NCBI GenBank assembly: GCA_032358165.1
Contig: JAALGY010000059.1
Coordinates: forward strand, 496,001-560,000
From: Diplosphaera chodatii
Taxonomy: Eukaryota > Chlorophyta > Trebouxiophyceae > Prasiolales > Stichococcaceae
Length of the DNA stretch: 64,000 bases
Direction: 5' to 3'
Shown here piece after piece: positions 48,201 through 61,000 of the stretch. The notes below the pieces were generated by a model. It was given only the letters and a program-made list of their open reading frames with translations, did no database searches and was not told the DNA's origin. Within the stretch, counting starts at the first letter, position 1; each line of letters opens with the position of its first letter. Made by a program: the position numbers and the translations under genes.

Positions 48201-51200
48201 TGCCATCTGCACATGGTTGGCCATCCCTGAGAACCTCTCTACTTCGTCAGTAAGCGGCAATATTGATGATCATGCCGTATGTGTGCTTGCAGTCGGAGGA
48301 GAACGCCTGGAACTACGCCCAGACGGGCGGCAACATGTGCTCGGGGCGCAAGACCCCCTTTGACGACGCAGCGCTGGTGTTCCTGGGCAAGTCTCCCGAC
48401 AGGATCGGCCCTGTGAACGTCAAGGCCCGATACGTCGAGTACACAGACGCAACGTTCAAGCACATCCGGGTGAGGCTCCTGTACAGGCTCTGCAAGCACA
48501 GCGTGCGCAGCGTTGAACTTGATGTGCCAAGCCGTGCCGGGTGGGCGGGGGCGTAAGCAACAGCAGGGCAGCTGAGCATGTACATTGCCTCCTGCAGGTG
48601 CGCACAGAGGCAGAGCAACATCTTGGCCTCCTGGGCCCTGCCATCAGGGCAGAAGTGGGCGATAAAGTCAAGTGAGCAGCATGTCCCAATTTGTTCTGTC
48701 ATGTTCCGAGAGTACACCCCTTTGGCACAGGCTTGCCTGTCCACTGCACGCCGCTGCCTCCTGTCAGAGCGGGTTTCAGCCGCTGAGAGCATCTGTTGGG
48801 TCCCACTTTCGCTGCAGGATCGTGTTCCGCAACACATGCCGCTTTCCCACAACCATCCACGTGCACGGGCTGCGGTACAACAAGACCTCCGAGGGCGCAG
48901 GCTACAATGATGGGACCTCCGGCGCGGCCAAGGGCGACGATGGCGTGCCCACAGGTGACGACCCGCCGCAATATGGCGTGCCCACGTCGAATCGTTGGCA
49001 AGATTGCACGGGCATGCCAGGGGACCTTGTGACCCTCCTACCATTGCGCAGTGATATGTCATGTTGATGCACTCTGCTGCTCTTTTATGCGTGGCACCTG
49101 CATGCAGCTGTTACCTGCTCAAGCCCGGCAAGATGAACACCTGCGGTCACTCATCAACACAGTGTGCACAGCTGCTCACAATCTGTGCCTCTGGGCTGGC
49201 AGGCGGCACGCACATCTACACCTACCATGTCCCCGAGCGCGCCGGCCCCGGGCCCCACGAGCCGAGCAGCAAGCTGTGGATGTGCGCCCCGCAAGCCCAT
49301 CGCTGATTTCTGCTGCTTGCAACCCCGCCCCGCACTGCGAGCGTGGTCCTGAGCAGACTGCTCCTGCTGTCCGTCCACATGCCAGACACGGGTTGCCATC
49401 ATCGTGCGGTCGCTGCTGACGGCCGCCCCGGGCTCCCGCTGCCGCAGGTACCACTCGCACGCGGACGAGGCGGCGGACACCTACGCGGGCCTGATGGGCC
49501 CCATCATTATCAGCCGCCGCGGCGCCAGCCGCCCCGACGGCACCCCGACTGACGTCGACCGCGAGTTTGTGCTGTTCTTCAGGCACGTGCCGCAGGCCGC
49601 TGAGGCTGGAATGGGTGATACTGAACACGGTGTCAGTGCTGCGCGCAAGCAGCTGGCATCCGAGGGAGGGAGATGCACCTGGCACGCACACAGTTTGACA
49701 ACTTGCTGTTGTGTGCTGCAGCGTGATGGACGAGTCCGCCTCCTCGCTGGTTGTGGCCAACCTGAACACATACCTGGGCAAACAGTACGTGGGAACTCGG
49801 GGCGTGCCCGAGGTATGAGCGGGCCAGGACGCCTATCCTTGCCGATCTGCTGTTGCAGCGCTGCATGCCGTCATCTGGCAGCCCTGGGCATGTCGTGATC
49901 CGTGCACCGGCACCCAGCAGGCGGCGCTCAAGAGCTGTGTCCTCTGTGTGGGCAGGTGCGCCTGGGCACGCTGGCGCACGGCGACAATGGCGATGAGGGC
50001 CGTGCGCCGATGAGCGTCGTGGATGCCGCCGCCGCCGCCAAGCTGCCCAAGCTGGCAGAGCTGCTGGGTAGCGACGAGTTCGGGGTATGCAGCGCAGACC
50101 TGCCAGCCTGCTTGTACCTCTCGTGTCCCCAGAGTCTGCAGTGACTGACATGCACTCGGCCTTGCGCCAGAAAGCTCAGACAACCCATGTGTGCCCCGCA
50201 GGAATCCAATTTGAAGCATTCGATCAACGGCTTCATGTTCTGCAACATGCCCCACTTGGAGGCCAAGGTCGGGCAGCGCGTCAGGTGCGCTTCTTCAGTG
50301 TTTTAGCATGCTACAAAGCATTGAACGTGATACCTCTTTGAACAATGAGGCAGGTACCACCCCCAGCATGTGTGCCTTCCGAAGCGTACCGGCCGTGTCG
50401 CAGGTTCTATGTCATGGCGCTCGGCAATGAGGTGGATCTGCACACCCCCAGCCTGGAGTCCGCCAGCCTGGAGTGGCTGGGGCGCAGCCAGAACGCGATG
50501 ATGCTGCTGCCCGGCAACATGGAGACGGCCGACGTGCAGCTGGCCGCCGAGGGGCGCTGGCTCTTCCAGTGCAGGGTGGCCGACCACATCTCCGCAGGTG
50601 CGCGCGCACCGCACAGGCAGCACGCGGGAAGCGAGATCCCGGCATAGCGAGCCACCAGAGCCGCTGGGGCATCAAGATGCAGGCGATGGTAGGGTTGCTG
50701 CATGTTGCTCCAGCGGGGTTGTGAGGTGCGACGGCAGGTGGAGTGGCCGACAGCTGGGTGCCGGCTGGTGCAGGCATGCGGGCGATGTTCCTGGCGCACC
50801 CGGCGGACGGCCACTCGCTGGCGCCCGCGCTGGCGACGTCCCGCAACCTGGACCCCACCCCCCAGGTCGACGTGAGTGGCCTCTGCTACCTGTACACCAG
50901 GCTGCAGCCATGCCCGGAAAATTGCGACCCATCCTGAACGGTGTCTGACACCCTAGTCAGGGACTGTACCTGAACAGTTGGGGCGTTGCACTCGTGCTTT
51001 GCTCTCGGCAGAGCCTGGTCCGCATGCGGAGATGCAGCAGGAGTGTGTGCTTCAGCCAACGGCGAGGTGGTGCTGCGCAGGCGGCGCCGCAGGTGGCGCT
51101 GCAGGCGAGCCAGCAGGCGCCCGACTCGCTGCTGGGGGGCAGGGGGCCGAACTCCAGCAACGCCGTCAACGAGCACACGCCGCTGACCGCGCTGCCTGGA

Positions 51201-53740
51201 TCCACAGCTGCAAAGACGGCGGCCATCTACTCCACCGGCAGGTGTGCGGCATGCAGCTGCGGTGATCGCCATGTTGGCGTGGACCCAAGGACAGGTCGTC
51301 TTTGGTATATGCAACGGCGGCAAGACCAATGTTGGTTATGCCGTCACTGCTGGTCACACTACAGGCTGCTGGTCACACGATGCATGAATGTGCCATGCCC
51401 GTGTTGATCTGCAATGTTCCAAAACGCAGGAGCTCCACTGCCAATGGCAGCAGCGCATTCTCAAGGCTGGCGGCGGGCCTGTCGCTGACGCCCCTGAGGG
51501 ACCTCGCATTCGCAGCGGGCGACGCCATCCGCTCCGCACTCTTCGGCGGCACCAAGACCCTGGTGCGGCTCCCTGAACCACGCCGCCCCTGACCTGCTGA
51601 ACCACACGGCCAGCCAAGCCACGCCCCGCGAAGCTGTGTCGTCTGTGTCTTGGCCTGCTGCCACCTGGTGCGCTCTGTGGAATGCCCATGCTCTGTGAAA
51701 CACCCTCACGCGAGTAACGCTGCATGCAGCCGTCGCTGGCGAGCGTCGCCGCACAGACGCCCAGGGGCCGGCCCATCGCCACCCCCGTCGCCCGCACCTA
51801 CTACATCCAGGCGCAGGAGCAGGTCTGGAACTATGCGCCGCACGGCCTGAACAGGTGCGCTGCGCTACAGCAGCCTTGGCACAGGGTGGTACCTGCTGCT
51901 ATGACACAAGGCCTGCTGCGTGTGTCACCGTCAGAGCGGCCTTCGAGACGACGGGAGTTGAAGGCTTCAACGATGTGGTGTGTCAGATACGCAGCTGTTT
52001 CTGCTCACAGCCTGCTGCAGGAGACCAACAACAGTGCAACATCGCGAGTGCTGCTGCCACAGGTGCACAGGCGAGAAGTTTGCGGACCAGTCTGCGCTGT
52101 ACACCACGCGGATGAACAACACGCTGGGCCCGCGTGCAGTGAAGGCGCTGTACAGGGCGTACTCGGACGACACCTTCAAGACGCCCCTGCCGCACGACCC
52201 CAAGCTCGGCATCCTCGGGCCCCTGGTCCAGGCGCAGGTGGGCGTCCGGATGCTGTGTGGAGCCTGCTCAGAGTGGCTGCACCATCAGCTGGCAGATGTG
52301 GCTGTGTTGGTGGTCTGAGTGGTGTCAGTGGCGTCACCCTGTCAAAGGTCTGCATGTCACCACGCCAACACGGATTGTGGCCTATGCCATGACCTCGTTT
52401 CCCACCCCTGGCAGGTCGGCGACACCATCCGCATCGTCTTCCGCAACGCCCTGCCGTTCGGCGCCAACCTGTTCCTGGGGGGCGCCCTCATCCCGCAGGA
52501 CAGCCTGAAGGCCATCGCCACCGTGGAGCCCGGCGTGACCTTCGACTACCTGTGGCAGGTCCGCCAGCCTCCTCTACATCCTGCGTTTTCATTTACAGTC
52601 CAGCTTACGTAGGATGTCCACTGCTCGGTGAAAGATGTCAACCAAATGTATGCTGTCAACACTGAATTGTACATACACTTGTACACTGTAAGCTGTCTGC
52701 CGGTCAGGTGCCGGAAGAGGCGGGCCCCCAGGCAGGCGACCCGTCCAGCGTGCACTACCCGTACTTCTCCACCGTCGACTACGTGACGGACCAGTACAGC
52801 GGCCTGATGGGCGTGGTCATGGTCGCGCGCCAGGGCACCCTCACCGCGCAGGGTGCGCCGCAGATTTCTGGGCCCGCTGCTGCAGAACAGGTTGCATGCA
52901 CTGCACTCAGCACTCAGTGCTGCCACACCAGTTGCATATTGTCTCGGCCGCCGATGATGAGGCGGTTCCTTGAAATGCCCTGCAGGCACCATCCCGGGCA
53001 TAGCCCTGGTGCAGCCGCTGCTGTTCCAGGTGTGGAACGAGGGCGCGTCCGCCTACCTGACGAAGAACATCGCCAAGTACAACCCGCGTGTGGACACAGC
53101 CGACCCGGACTTCGAAGAGGGCAACCTTAAGCATAGCATTAACGGCTACCTCTACTGCAATATGCCGGACGTGAGTGCACTGTCATTTCTGCTGATGGGA
53201 GGTGCCCTGCATTGGAAAAGCATTGACTGCCCCTGGGGCACTGAGGTTCCACACGACATGACTTTCTTAGCTGGAATCAGTGTCTGGCAAGTTGCATCTA
53301 AGACCGACCTGCGTCTATCATCATGCAGATTGTTGTGAAGCAAGGGAGGACGGTCCGCTTCATGCAAGTGGCCTCGGGGACGGAAAACGACATGGTGAGC
53401 TCCTTTACACTGGTGCATGAGGATCAGCAGGTGTCACAACGACCTGCACAAGTGCATCTTGATGCTTGTTGTATGTGGCAGGCATCAAAGTATGCTGAAA
53501 GACCTGCCGGTGAAGCAGAGTGCTGAGAGGGAATCTTGTCTGCTGCAGCATGCGCCGGTCTTCAACAACCAGGTGCTGCTCCACGAACAGATGCACACGG
53601 CGACGACGATGCTGTTCCCTGGCATCACACGGACGGCAGACATGCAGGCAGCGAGTGCGCCAGGCATCTTCCAGTACCGCTGCGACTACCAGGACCACTA
53701 TGTGGCTGGCATGCAAGCCCGGCTGGTCGTCACAGCTTGA
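45219..53740 (+). CDS. FOX1: Six-cupredoxin-domain multicopper ferroxidase (FOX1/ceruloplasmin-like)
   Basis: Exons: 45219..45300, 45742..45935, 46193..46267, 46412..46543, 46708..46890, 47072..47198, 47339..47444, 47648..47710, 47861..47948, 48096..48170, 48293..48469, 48598..48671, 48818..48954, 49203..49281, 49448..49582, 49722..49812, 49956..50084, 50202..50284, 50404..50597, 50774..50871, 51081..51241, 51430..51562, 51730..51854, 52063..52237, 52415..52558, 52708..52852, 52986..53170, 53329..53394, 53549..53740; 1215 aa. Exon 1 may extend to 45327. Signal peptide LLLAVVAALACASCA is followed by SRILQ. Three two-domain units each start with a Y-Y/F-x-I-Q/A-x-x-x-x-W-Y segment. Type-1 ligands remain in domains 2 (H296, C339, H344, M349), 4 (H690, C733, H738, M743) and 6 (H1164, C1197, H1202, M1207). 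The eight trinuclear His lie in domains 2 and 3 (HWH, HCH, HVHG, YHSH). Domains 1 and 6 lack them. No C-terminal membrane segment. Expected role: extracellular Fe(II) oxidation for uptake; no FTR1 permease lies in this window. Confidence 0.9.
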
Positions 53741-54618
53741 CGGCCCAGGGCCCAGCCTGACGCATCAGCCAGCTGACAGGACTCCCTGAAGCAATTGAAC
53801 ATCATGACAACAGGCAGCAACATGTCAGTGACGCCAGAGGGATGCATGCAAGCCTCTGCATTGCGACATCCCATATGATGGCAGAAATGTTAACATGCCG
53901 GGTCAGTCACCTCGCTCATCAGCCAACATCCTAGTGTCCTTCACACTCTAGCCATACATCTGGGGCAGGTTCGGTTTCATGCAAAAGGGTCTGCACACTT
54001 TGCATTTGACATGCATTCTAGCGCATGTATAGTTCGGATAACAGCTCTTTTATGTTTCCTTTGTTATCGTTATCAGTGGTTTGTCAAGTTCAGTCGGCAT
54101 TGCTCCGCCAGAAGCAGGGCCGCTAGCATGGGTGGTGTTTTGGAAGGGTCCTCTGTTTACACCGTTGTCTGAAGGCACCTGAGCAGGTCAGCGTTGCGAG
54201 CGTTTCAGCTGAATGAGAAGTTGCTGTGTAATATCTATAGTGTCATCCAAGGCCACAAGCATTTCGAGAAGCGATGGCGCAGAACTGCAAAGGCACCCCA
54301 TGTGACGCTGCCAGGGTCGCAATCTATTCAGACTTGTGCACTGGAGGAAGATCAAGTGCACCCTGTGCACTGCCTGAAAACACCGTTTATCATGCACAGC
54401 TGGCAAACAGGCCATGAAATGCGTCAACGTGGTATGTTGCATCAGATAAACACAGCAGGCAACCAGCCGCTGTCAGCTGCTGTCTTGAAGAAGCTCGATC
54501 GGGGCTGGGGGCGCTCATGCAGCATCCTCCGTCTCCATGGTGCCGCACCCCGCCGCCAGTTGGGGTGTGCTTGCTATGCGGCAGGAGGCACTGCATCCTC
54601 TGCTGCAGGTGCATGTCT
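53741..54618. other. Convergent 3' region, ferroxidase / ABHD10-like gene
   Basis: About 880 nt between two convergent stop codons, less GC-rich than the flanking exons. It should hold both 3' UTRs. TGTAA on + at 54227..54231 and TTACA (TGTAA on -) at 54158..54162 are candidate poly(A) signals. No coding frame is supported. Confidence 0.5.
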
Positions 54619-57327
54619 TCAGGCGCTGGAGACTCGCTGCATGTCCAGGGCCAGCAGCTCCTCCACTGCCAGCATCAGCGTGCGCCTGCAGCAAGATGGA
54701 TGCACCACAGTGGGTACCGTACCAAGCCTATCTGCAAAACAGGATGTGCTTTCAGCCACAGCAAGTTTGTGTCATGCAGCGCAAATGCAAGTGCGGGGCC
54801 ACTGCAGCAGTTCAGGGCAACTTGGCAGCAGGTTGGCAAGAAGAGGAGGAAGCGCACAGGTCCTCTGGGCGCGACAGCCGGTGGTCACCATCCTGCATGC
54901 AGATGTGCCTCGTCATACTGTGTGGTGAGCTGTACAGATGTGCGCAACAGAACCAGCGTGCTCCAGCAGGCAAACTTACAGCACATTTGCTGGGCTGGCA
55001 TTGTGCAGGTGCAGCAGCGTTGTGACACCGTGATGCACTGTGCCACTTAGTTACTGCTGCATGCCGGCACCTTGATCATGGTGAGGTGCACGTCCCGGCT
55101 CTCGCACCAGGCGACGACCTCGCTGGCGACGAAGGGCGGCACCACCGTGTCCGCCGCGCCGTGCAGGATGCGCACCGGGCACCGCACCTGCACGCCATGT
55201 CAATCTGCGTGCTGCCCGCAGGACTTTCTTGCCGCATGACATCGAAGTGGACCGCAGTCAGGGGGCGCCGAGGGCAACGAGTGAGGTGCTGAATGGCCAC
55301 GCTCAGGTCCTTGGGGACCGAGCGTTCTCTGGGACCTCGGATGACTGCAGAGTCACCACAGGGTGTGCTTGCCTGGGCGTCCTTGCGGCCGACGTCCAGC
55401 AGGCAGTGGTCCGAAGCCTCAGCGAAAAATTCCAGCCGCACCCGCCCGCCATACTGCAGGGTCACCACATCTACACCTGAGCACCAACGCACCAGGTTCG
55501 AAGAAGCACTGGTGCCCCACCCCAAGCAGCGGCTCCCAATGCTTCTTGACCTTCTTGGCAGAACAGCCACCTCCCAGAGCTGTGGACGCACTCGGCATGC
55601 TGAGTGCTGTTGCGCAATGAAGGGACGGGTGAAGCTGTGGGCGTCAAACGCGCGCGGCAAGCCCGACTTGTACCGTCGCAGCAGGGCACAAATCCACAAC
55701 CACTAAACTCTGGAAGACGCTCGCCTTGGTGCCGCCGCCCAGGGGCACGAAGCCCGTCGCGCGCGCGTCCGCCTGCTCCGCCGCCGACAGCGCCTGCCAC
55801 CACAGCTCCGTGATGTCCACCGCCGGCGCCAGCAGCACCAGCCCCTGCAGCGCTTGGGGGCAGCTCGGCGGCCACACAGCAGCGAAAGCACCTGCCGCCG
55901 GCACCGACACGCATGCCCATGGCACAGCCGGCTCGTAAAGGCCGTATGTGGGAATGATGCAGCAGTGGGCTGTGGGACCGCAGGGTGCGTGCCTTGATGC
56001 GCTCGCGGCGCGCAGCGGCTGCCTTGAGCGCGATCCAGGCCCCGATGGAGCTGCCGACGATGATGTGCTGGCCCGGCAGCGCGACGTTGTCGATGATCTG
56101 GAGTGTGTCCTCGTACCTGCGGGCGATGGCAAAACCGAATTGGCTCACACGGGAGCAACTCATGCTACCCTGGGCACCATTCGTGCACTCTGTACGGCGC
56201 AACGGATAAGCAAATGACGTAGCCTTGATGCTTACAAGCTGTGAGTGGCGCGCACCAGTCGCCCAGGGTGGTGTCCAGGAATTCCCCGCTGCTGGCGCCG
56301 TGCCCCCGGTAGTCAAAGCGCACGTAAGGGTGCCTGCCACATGGGTCCGGCACACATGAGCAGGCGGCAGCCCTTTGAACACGACTCCCTCCCACAGTCG
56401 CACTTTGCAGGCGTTCAAGTGCTAATGGATCTGCTGGCCAACCTGTTCCGACGTGCGTGCATGTCCAGCATTGTAGCCTGCGGGCCAGCACCACAAGGGT
56501 TCCAGATGCCTATGCCAGGCATGATGCAGCAGCAGCAGCGACTGTTTGCTGGGAAGCACATGTGCTCTGCAACTCAGAGACCATCGAAAACTACCTTGAT
56601 GCCGTTCATGTTGCTATTCAGACCTGCACAGCACCAGTTCATGCTGCTTTTCGACCTGCTGCATGTCGACCGATGGTTGTGGCGGACCCAATGTCTCCAC
56701 GGTGCAGACAGGTAGACATTTACTGCTGTAGGTCACTGATGCATGCTCACCGCCGCAGTAGATGACGCCAGTGAGGTGGCTGCCCGTGGCCGGCAGCGCA
56801 TGATAGGCAAGCTGCCCATTGGGCGTCTGCAGGAACTGGGGCTCAATCATATCAGTGAGCTGGGAGTCGCCAGGGGAGCCGGCCAGCAGGTCCTCAGCCG
56901 CCGCTGAGCGGTCGTGCGCGGTCGGTGCCGTCTGCGCCGCTGGGCTGGCAGCTGATGTGTGCAGCGAGCACCGCAGCTGCGGGCTGCTTTGCTGGACTTC
57001 GTCATGTGCGAACCTGCCGATGAAGGTGTGCATGCTGCCACTGGGGATATTGCATGACTGGCTGCTTACATTGGCAGGATGGCTGCAGGCGTGCCGGCTT
57101 CTGATCAGCGGTGCCACAGCAGAGGACGAGGCATGCAGCGGTGGCGCTGCTGTGGAGCCAGCGGGCTGGGCACGCCGCTGCACGCCGACATGCTCGCTGC
57201 TGCTTGTCCGCAGGGCTGCTGCACAGGCTGACAGGCTGCGGGCAAGCATCCTTTCAACCCAGGGTCCCGCCAATGCAGACTGCGCGGCAGCCAGACCTTT
57301 GATCCGCGTCGCGCTCCGTAGCGACAT
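54619..57327 (-). CDS. ABHD10: ABHD10-like serine hydrolase with organelle-type presequence
   Basis: Exons (minus): 57327..56751, 56623..56595, 56477..56443, 56333..56256, 56116..55993, 55844..55725, 55453..55373, 55187..55071, 54892..54858, 54685..54619; 420 aa, phases closing. The N-terminal ~130 residues are rich in Ala, Ser and Arg and poor in acids (MSLRSATRIKGLAAAQSALA), suggesting mitochondrial or plastid import. The alpha/beta-hydrolase core is clear: SNMNGIK, RFDYRGHGASSGEF, TTLGDW, nucleophile elbow VGSSIGAW, FFAEASDHCLLD, CPVRILHGAADTVVP with the acid, and DGDHRLSRPED with the catalytic His. The order and spacing match ABHD10 and its bacterial relatives. ABHD10 is a mitochondrial esterase/thioesterase (depalmitoylase, acyl-glucuronide deconjugation). 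Three of nine introns appear to use GC donors (after 55993, 55725, 55373). It is divergent from the lipase gene to its right. The substrate in this organism is unknown. Confidence 0.85.
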
Positions 57328-58092
57328 GCTGCCCAGTCTCGAGCTGCTACATTGAACCTGCTCCTTGGCTTGCTACTTGCAGTTGCAAGTGAGAGCCTTT
57401 TGCTGTCGCTTTTGGTGTCGAACTCGGCCAGAGTGTATCAGCTGTATCGAAGGCCACATATGCTGCGGAACAGCTACCTCAGCGCATGTGCAATGTAATG
57501 TGACTTGAGATCAAAGCTCGGCTTTCGAATCCCGTTGCAAATGCATGCTGTGCAGCCGTGGATAGGGGCACAAGGCTCGTCCGAGACAAGATGCTTGAAG
57601 GGGCCGAGACAAGATGCTGCGGGAGGAAGCTGTGTGTGCAAGTGGCATTCGGCCAGTTTCGCAAGCGCAGAGCATAGCGACAGACCGAAAATCTGTTTGA
57701 TCATCAGACACCTGCGCACGTTGACTGTATGCGACGATCAGACTGGCCATTGACTGCGGTTGTGGAGGACCTGCACCAAGAGCTGGGATGTTTTGAGCAC
57801 ACAGACCTTCAACCAAGCATCAACGGCTGTCAAAGCAGCTCTCGTTTGCCATTAAGTCATTGAGTGCCCAATTGACCTCGTCTGCAGGGCTTTGGTTGAC
57901 CTTGGGTCTGGTCAGCTCTCGATGGCAATGCTTACAGCTGCTGGTTCAGAGGCTTGTGAGCTTGCAACGGGGATACGCAGCACTGGAAGCCCTTCAGAAC
58001 GTCGCTGAGGAGCATGAGCGGCGCAGGAGTGGCCGCCGCAGGTGCTGTCATGTGCAACATGAAGTGACGCCGCACACTGTCCCCATGATGAG
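57328..58092. other. Divergent region with probable unresolved first exon(s) of the lipase
   Basis: This region separates the ABHD10-like start from the first lipase exon I can place. A plus-strand frame from about 57888 to 58042 encodes a hydrophobic then basic stretch (LWLTLGLVSSRWQCLQLLV, then EEHERRRSGRRR). It could be an upstream lipase exon, but I could not join it in phase with confidence. Confidence 0.4.
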
Positions 58093-61000
58093 GTCTCTTT
58101 CCTGCACAACATCGAGCATTACACTCGGTACATGCTGAGTGTAGGCGTTGCGGTGGCCGTGTACTTCTACAGTCGCCGGCGAGGCGGCGCGTGCGCCCCT
58201 CCAGATGCTTCGGCAGTGGTGCAGCCCATTGAGCGCTTCCGGCACCACAGCCATGCGCCCAACACCTGGCTGGAGGCGCTCTTCTACTTCGCCGAGGCCA
58301 TCAGGTGGGTAAAGTACTGGTTTGGACGGTTGCAAGTCGCCTGCTGCTGGGCTGTCAAGGCGCGGCGTGGCAGGATCATCTGCGACCGGACAGCAGGACA
58401 CGAAGGCTGTAGCTCCGGCACTCCTCAGGCACTCGACATGATGCACGCACTCTCCCCAGACACATCTACGGCGAGGCGCTGGGAGCCTGGCGCACCGCGG
58501 ACCTGCTGATTGGGCTGGCATACCTGGCGCGGCGGGAGCCCCCTGGCGGCGAGACGCTCGGAGACATCGCCGCCGCAGGGCAGCCCTACGGCATTGACCT
58601 GGAGGGCGATGCCAAGGAGGCTGCGAAGGTGATGCTTGTCACCAACGCTGTGGCATCATGTTGGCCCAGCTGCAGGCTGGGGAATGCAGGGGTGTCTATA
58701 CAGCTTGTGGGCAGCGGCCCAGTTCCTATTTCCATGAGGCGAGCATGGCGAGGAGCCGTCATCCGAGTCACACTCTGTAAGCTGCACCGTGCAGAGCGAG
58801 CTGGCGGTGCTGCAGCACTGCATGAACTTCGGGCTGGCGCTGCGGCAGCAGCGGCCCGCCGGCCAGCTCGCCATCTTCCGGAGCCAGGTAGGCAGAAAAA
58901 GAACATCCATCCTGCAGGTGCCTCCGTGATCGGCAGTGCGGAGCGGACCACTCACAACGCTGCAGCACCACAGCTGCTGAGGCTTGTCCTGGACGGGGCC
59001 TGGAAGGCATGGCCATGACGACGATCAGCCTGCTGTGCTGCCACGGCGCAGGGTTTCGCAGAGGAGGACTTCCTGGTGGTGCAGCAGCGCTCAGGGCTGC
59101 TGAAGCCCTCCTACTTCCTGCTGCGTGACCGCGCCATCAGCTCCATAGTGCTGCTCATCCGCGGCACGCAGACCATCAAGGTGACCAGCATGTCGATGTC
59201 ACTCGCCTCGCTGGCTTGCAACGCCGCTGAAGCCCTGGCCACGCAGAAGGGTTCATGAGGCCAAGTGTAGCGGAGCAAACTTCTTCGCACCTGTCGGGTC
59301 CTGCCATGCACAGCAAATCTGCACGATGGAGAAGGCGTTTCCTGCAACCCTCAATACTTAAGCCCCTCTGCCCACAAGCGCAGGACATGTTCACCAGCAT
59401 GACCAGCGCCAGCAAGCCGCACCACGTGGTGGATGCGGACGGCGTGACGCTGGGCTACACGCACTTCGGCATGCTGGCCGCCGCCCGCTGGATCCGCGCG
59501 CAGGTGCCTTCAACCCCTCCCGCCCGTCCCCCCAGCAAACGGAGGACGGCACCGCCCGCAGCTGCGCCCGGCTGCACGGTTGCGGCATGCATACCCGCTG
59601 ACCGCTGGGTGCTGGTGGTGCCAGCGTGGGGCGCTGGGCGTGGCACCCTGCAGCGGTCTTGCGGGGCTTCAGTGCTGCACCGAGGCTGCCCCCCGGCGCG
59701 CTGCAGGTGCTGGACGAGGTGCGGGCGGCGGTGGCGGCGCACCCCGGGTACCGCCTGCTGCTGGTCGGCCACAGCATGGGCGCCGGCACCGCCGCCATCC
59801 TCACCATGATGTGCGCCTCAACAGCAGTCAGTACTTCCGTCCAGTGCTCCTGCCCAACATGCTCCCGCCATGTAGTTATACCTCCTCACACCAACGGCAT
59901 GCGAAACTGGGCCTTGCCTCCCCTGCTGTCCAGGCTGCGGGAGCTGCCCGACTTTGGCGATGCGACCTGCGTCGCGATCGCCTGCCCGGCCTGCATGACG
60001 CTGGGCCTCGCGCAGTCGTGCGCCGGCTACGTCACCACCGTCATCAACAACACCGACATGGTGCCCACCATGAGCCTGGGTGAGAGCACACCCTATGGAG
60101 CAAATGGTATCTGGCGCCACTGCCTTGACACACAGGGTCATGACGATCACCGGTGCCGCAGCACCATGCCAAACACGCTGCAGCGAGCCATGCCCTGAAG
60201 GCCTCCTTGCTGTGGGCCACACCCTGCAGCGGCGCTGGACGCGCTGCGGGAGGAGGTCACGCAGTCGCAGTGGGCGATGGACTTCCGCGCCGACATGCGC
60301 TCCAGCGTCGTCGTGCGGGCCGTGGAGGTGGGGCCGCTGTGTCCGTGGGTGAAGCTGCTGAGTAATAATGCTCTACGCGTCTGACAGCCGCGTATCGTAC
60401 TCGGCAGCTGTGTCGCGCATCGCTGGCCAGCACAGATGCTGATGGCTTCCTCAGAGCTTGCGGCGCACGCGCAAAACGTGCTGAGCTTGCACAGCGGCAT
60501 ATGATGGTGCTGCCAACAGTGAACCGTCACGCACTGCAGACATCCATCAACCGCGTGGGTGGTGGTCTGTCATCAGTCGCGCTGGGCACAGTGGCCGCCA
60601 CCTCCTGGACTACGCAGCGCCTGTCCCAGAGCTTCAGGTGCAAAACTCCAGAACGCGCTGCTCGCCCTCGCAGGCTGATCGGGCCACGCGCACACCCATT
60701 GCGGACACAGCAGTAGCATAATGGTTGAAGGTTATAACCCCCGCCGGCAAGCGTGTGAGGTGAATGGTGCGCGCCCGCAGGGCGTGCAGCTTCGCGCGGC
60801 GGCCGCGGCCCGCCAAGAAGCGCAAGAGCTGCGAGAACCTGGTGGACCTGGAGGCCTGGGCCGCCGCCGAGCAGGTGGGGTGCCAGCCTGGGCGGGCCCC
60901 ACACTCCAGCAGTCGGCCTGGGACATCACATGCGTCAGGGCCTGCCGCGCCCACTTTGCCCACAGCTTCAGTCGCTCTGAAAACCCCTCCAGGTGTGACT

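Noticed and set aside
55051..55071. Stop codon soon after HLTMIKV as the end of the ABHD10-like protein
   Set aside because: That end would remove the catalytic His. Splicing at 55071 to 54892 restores the DGDHRL motif and a normal C-terminal helix.
56380..56430. Alternative third or fourth exon of the ABHD10-like gene around LALERLQ
   Set aside because: It cannot be joined in phase to both neighbours. The 56477..56443 exon fits phase and gives exactly the residue spacing expected between the MNGIK and RFDYRG motifs.
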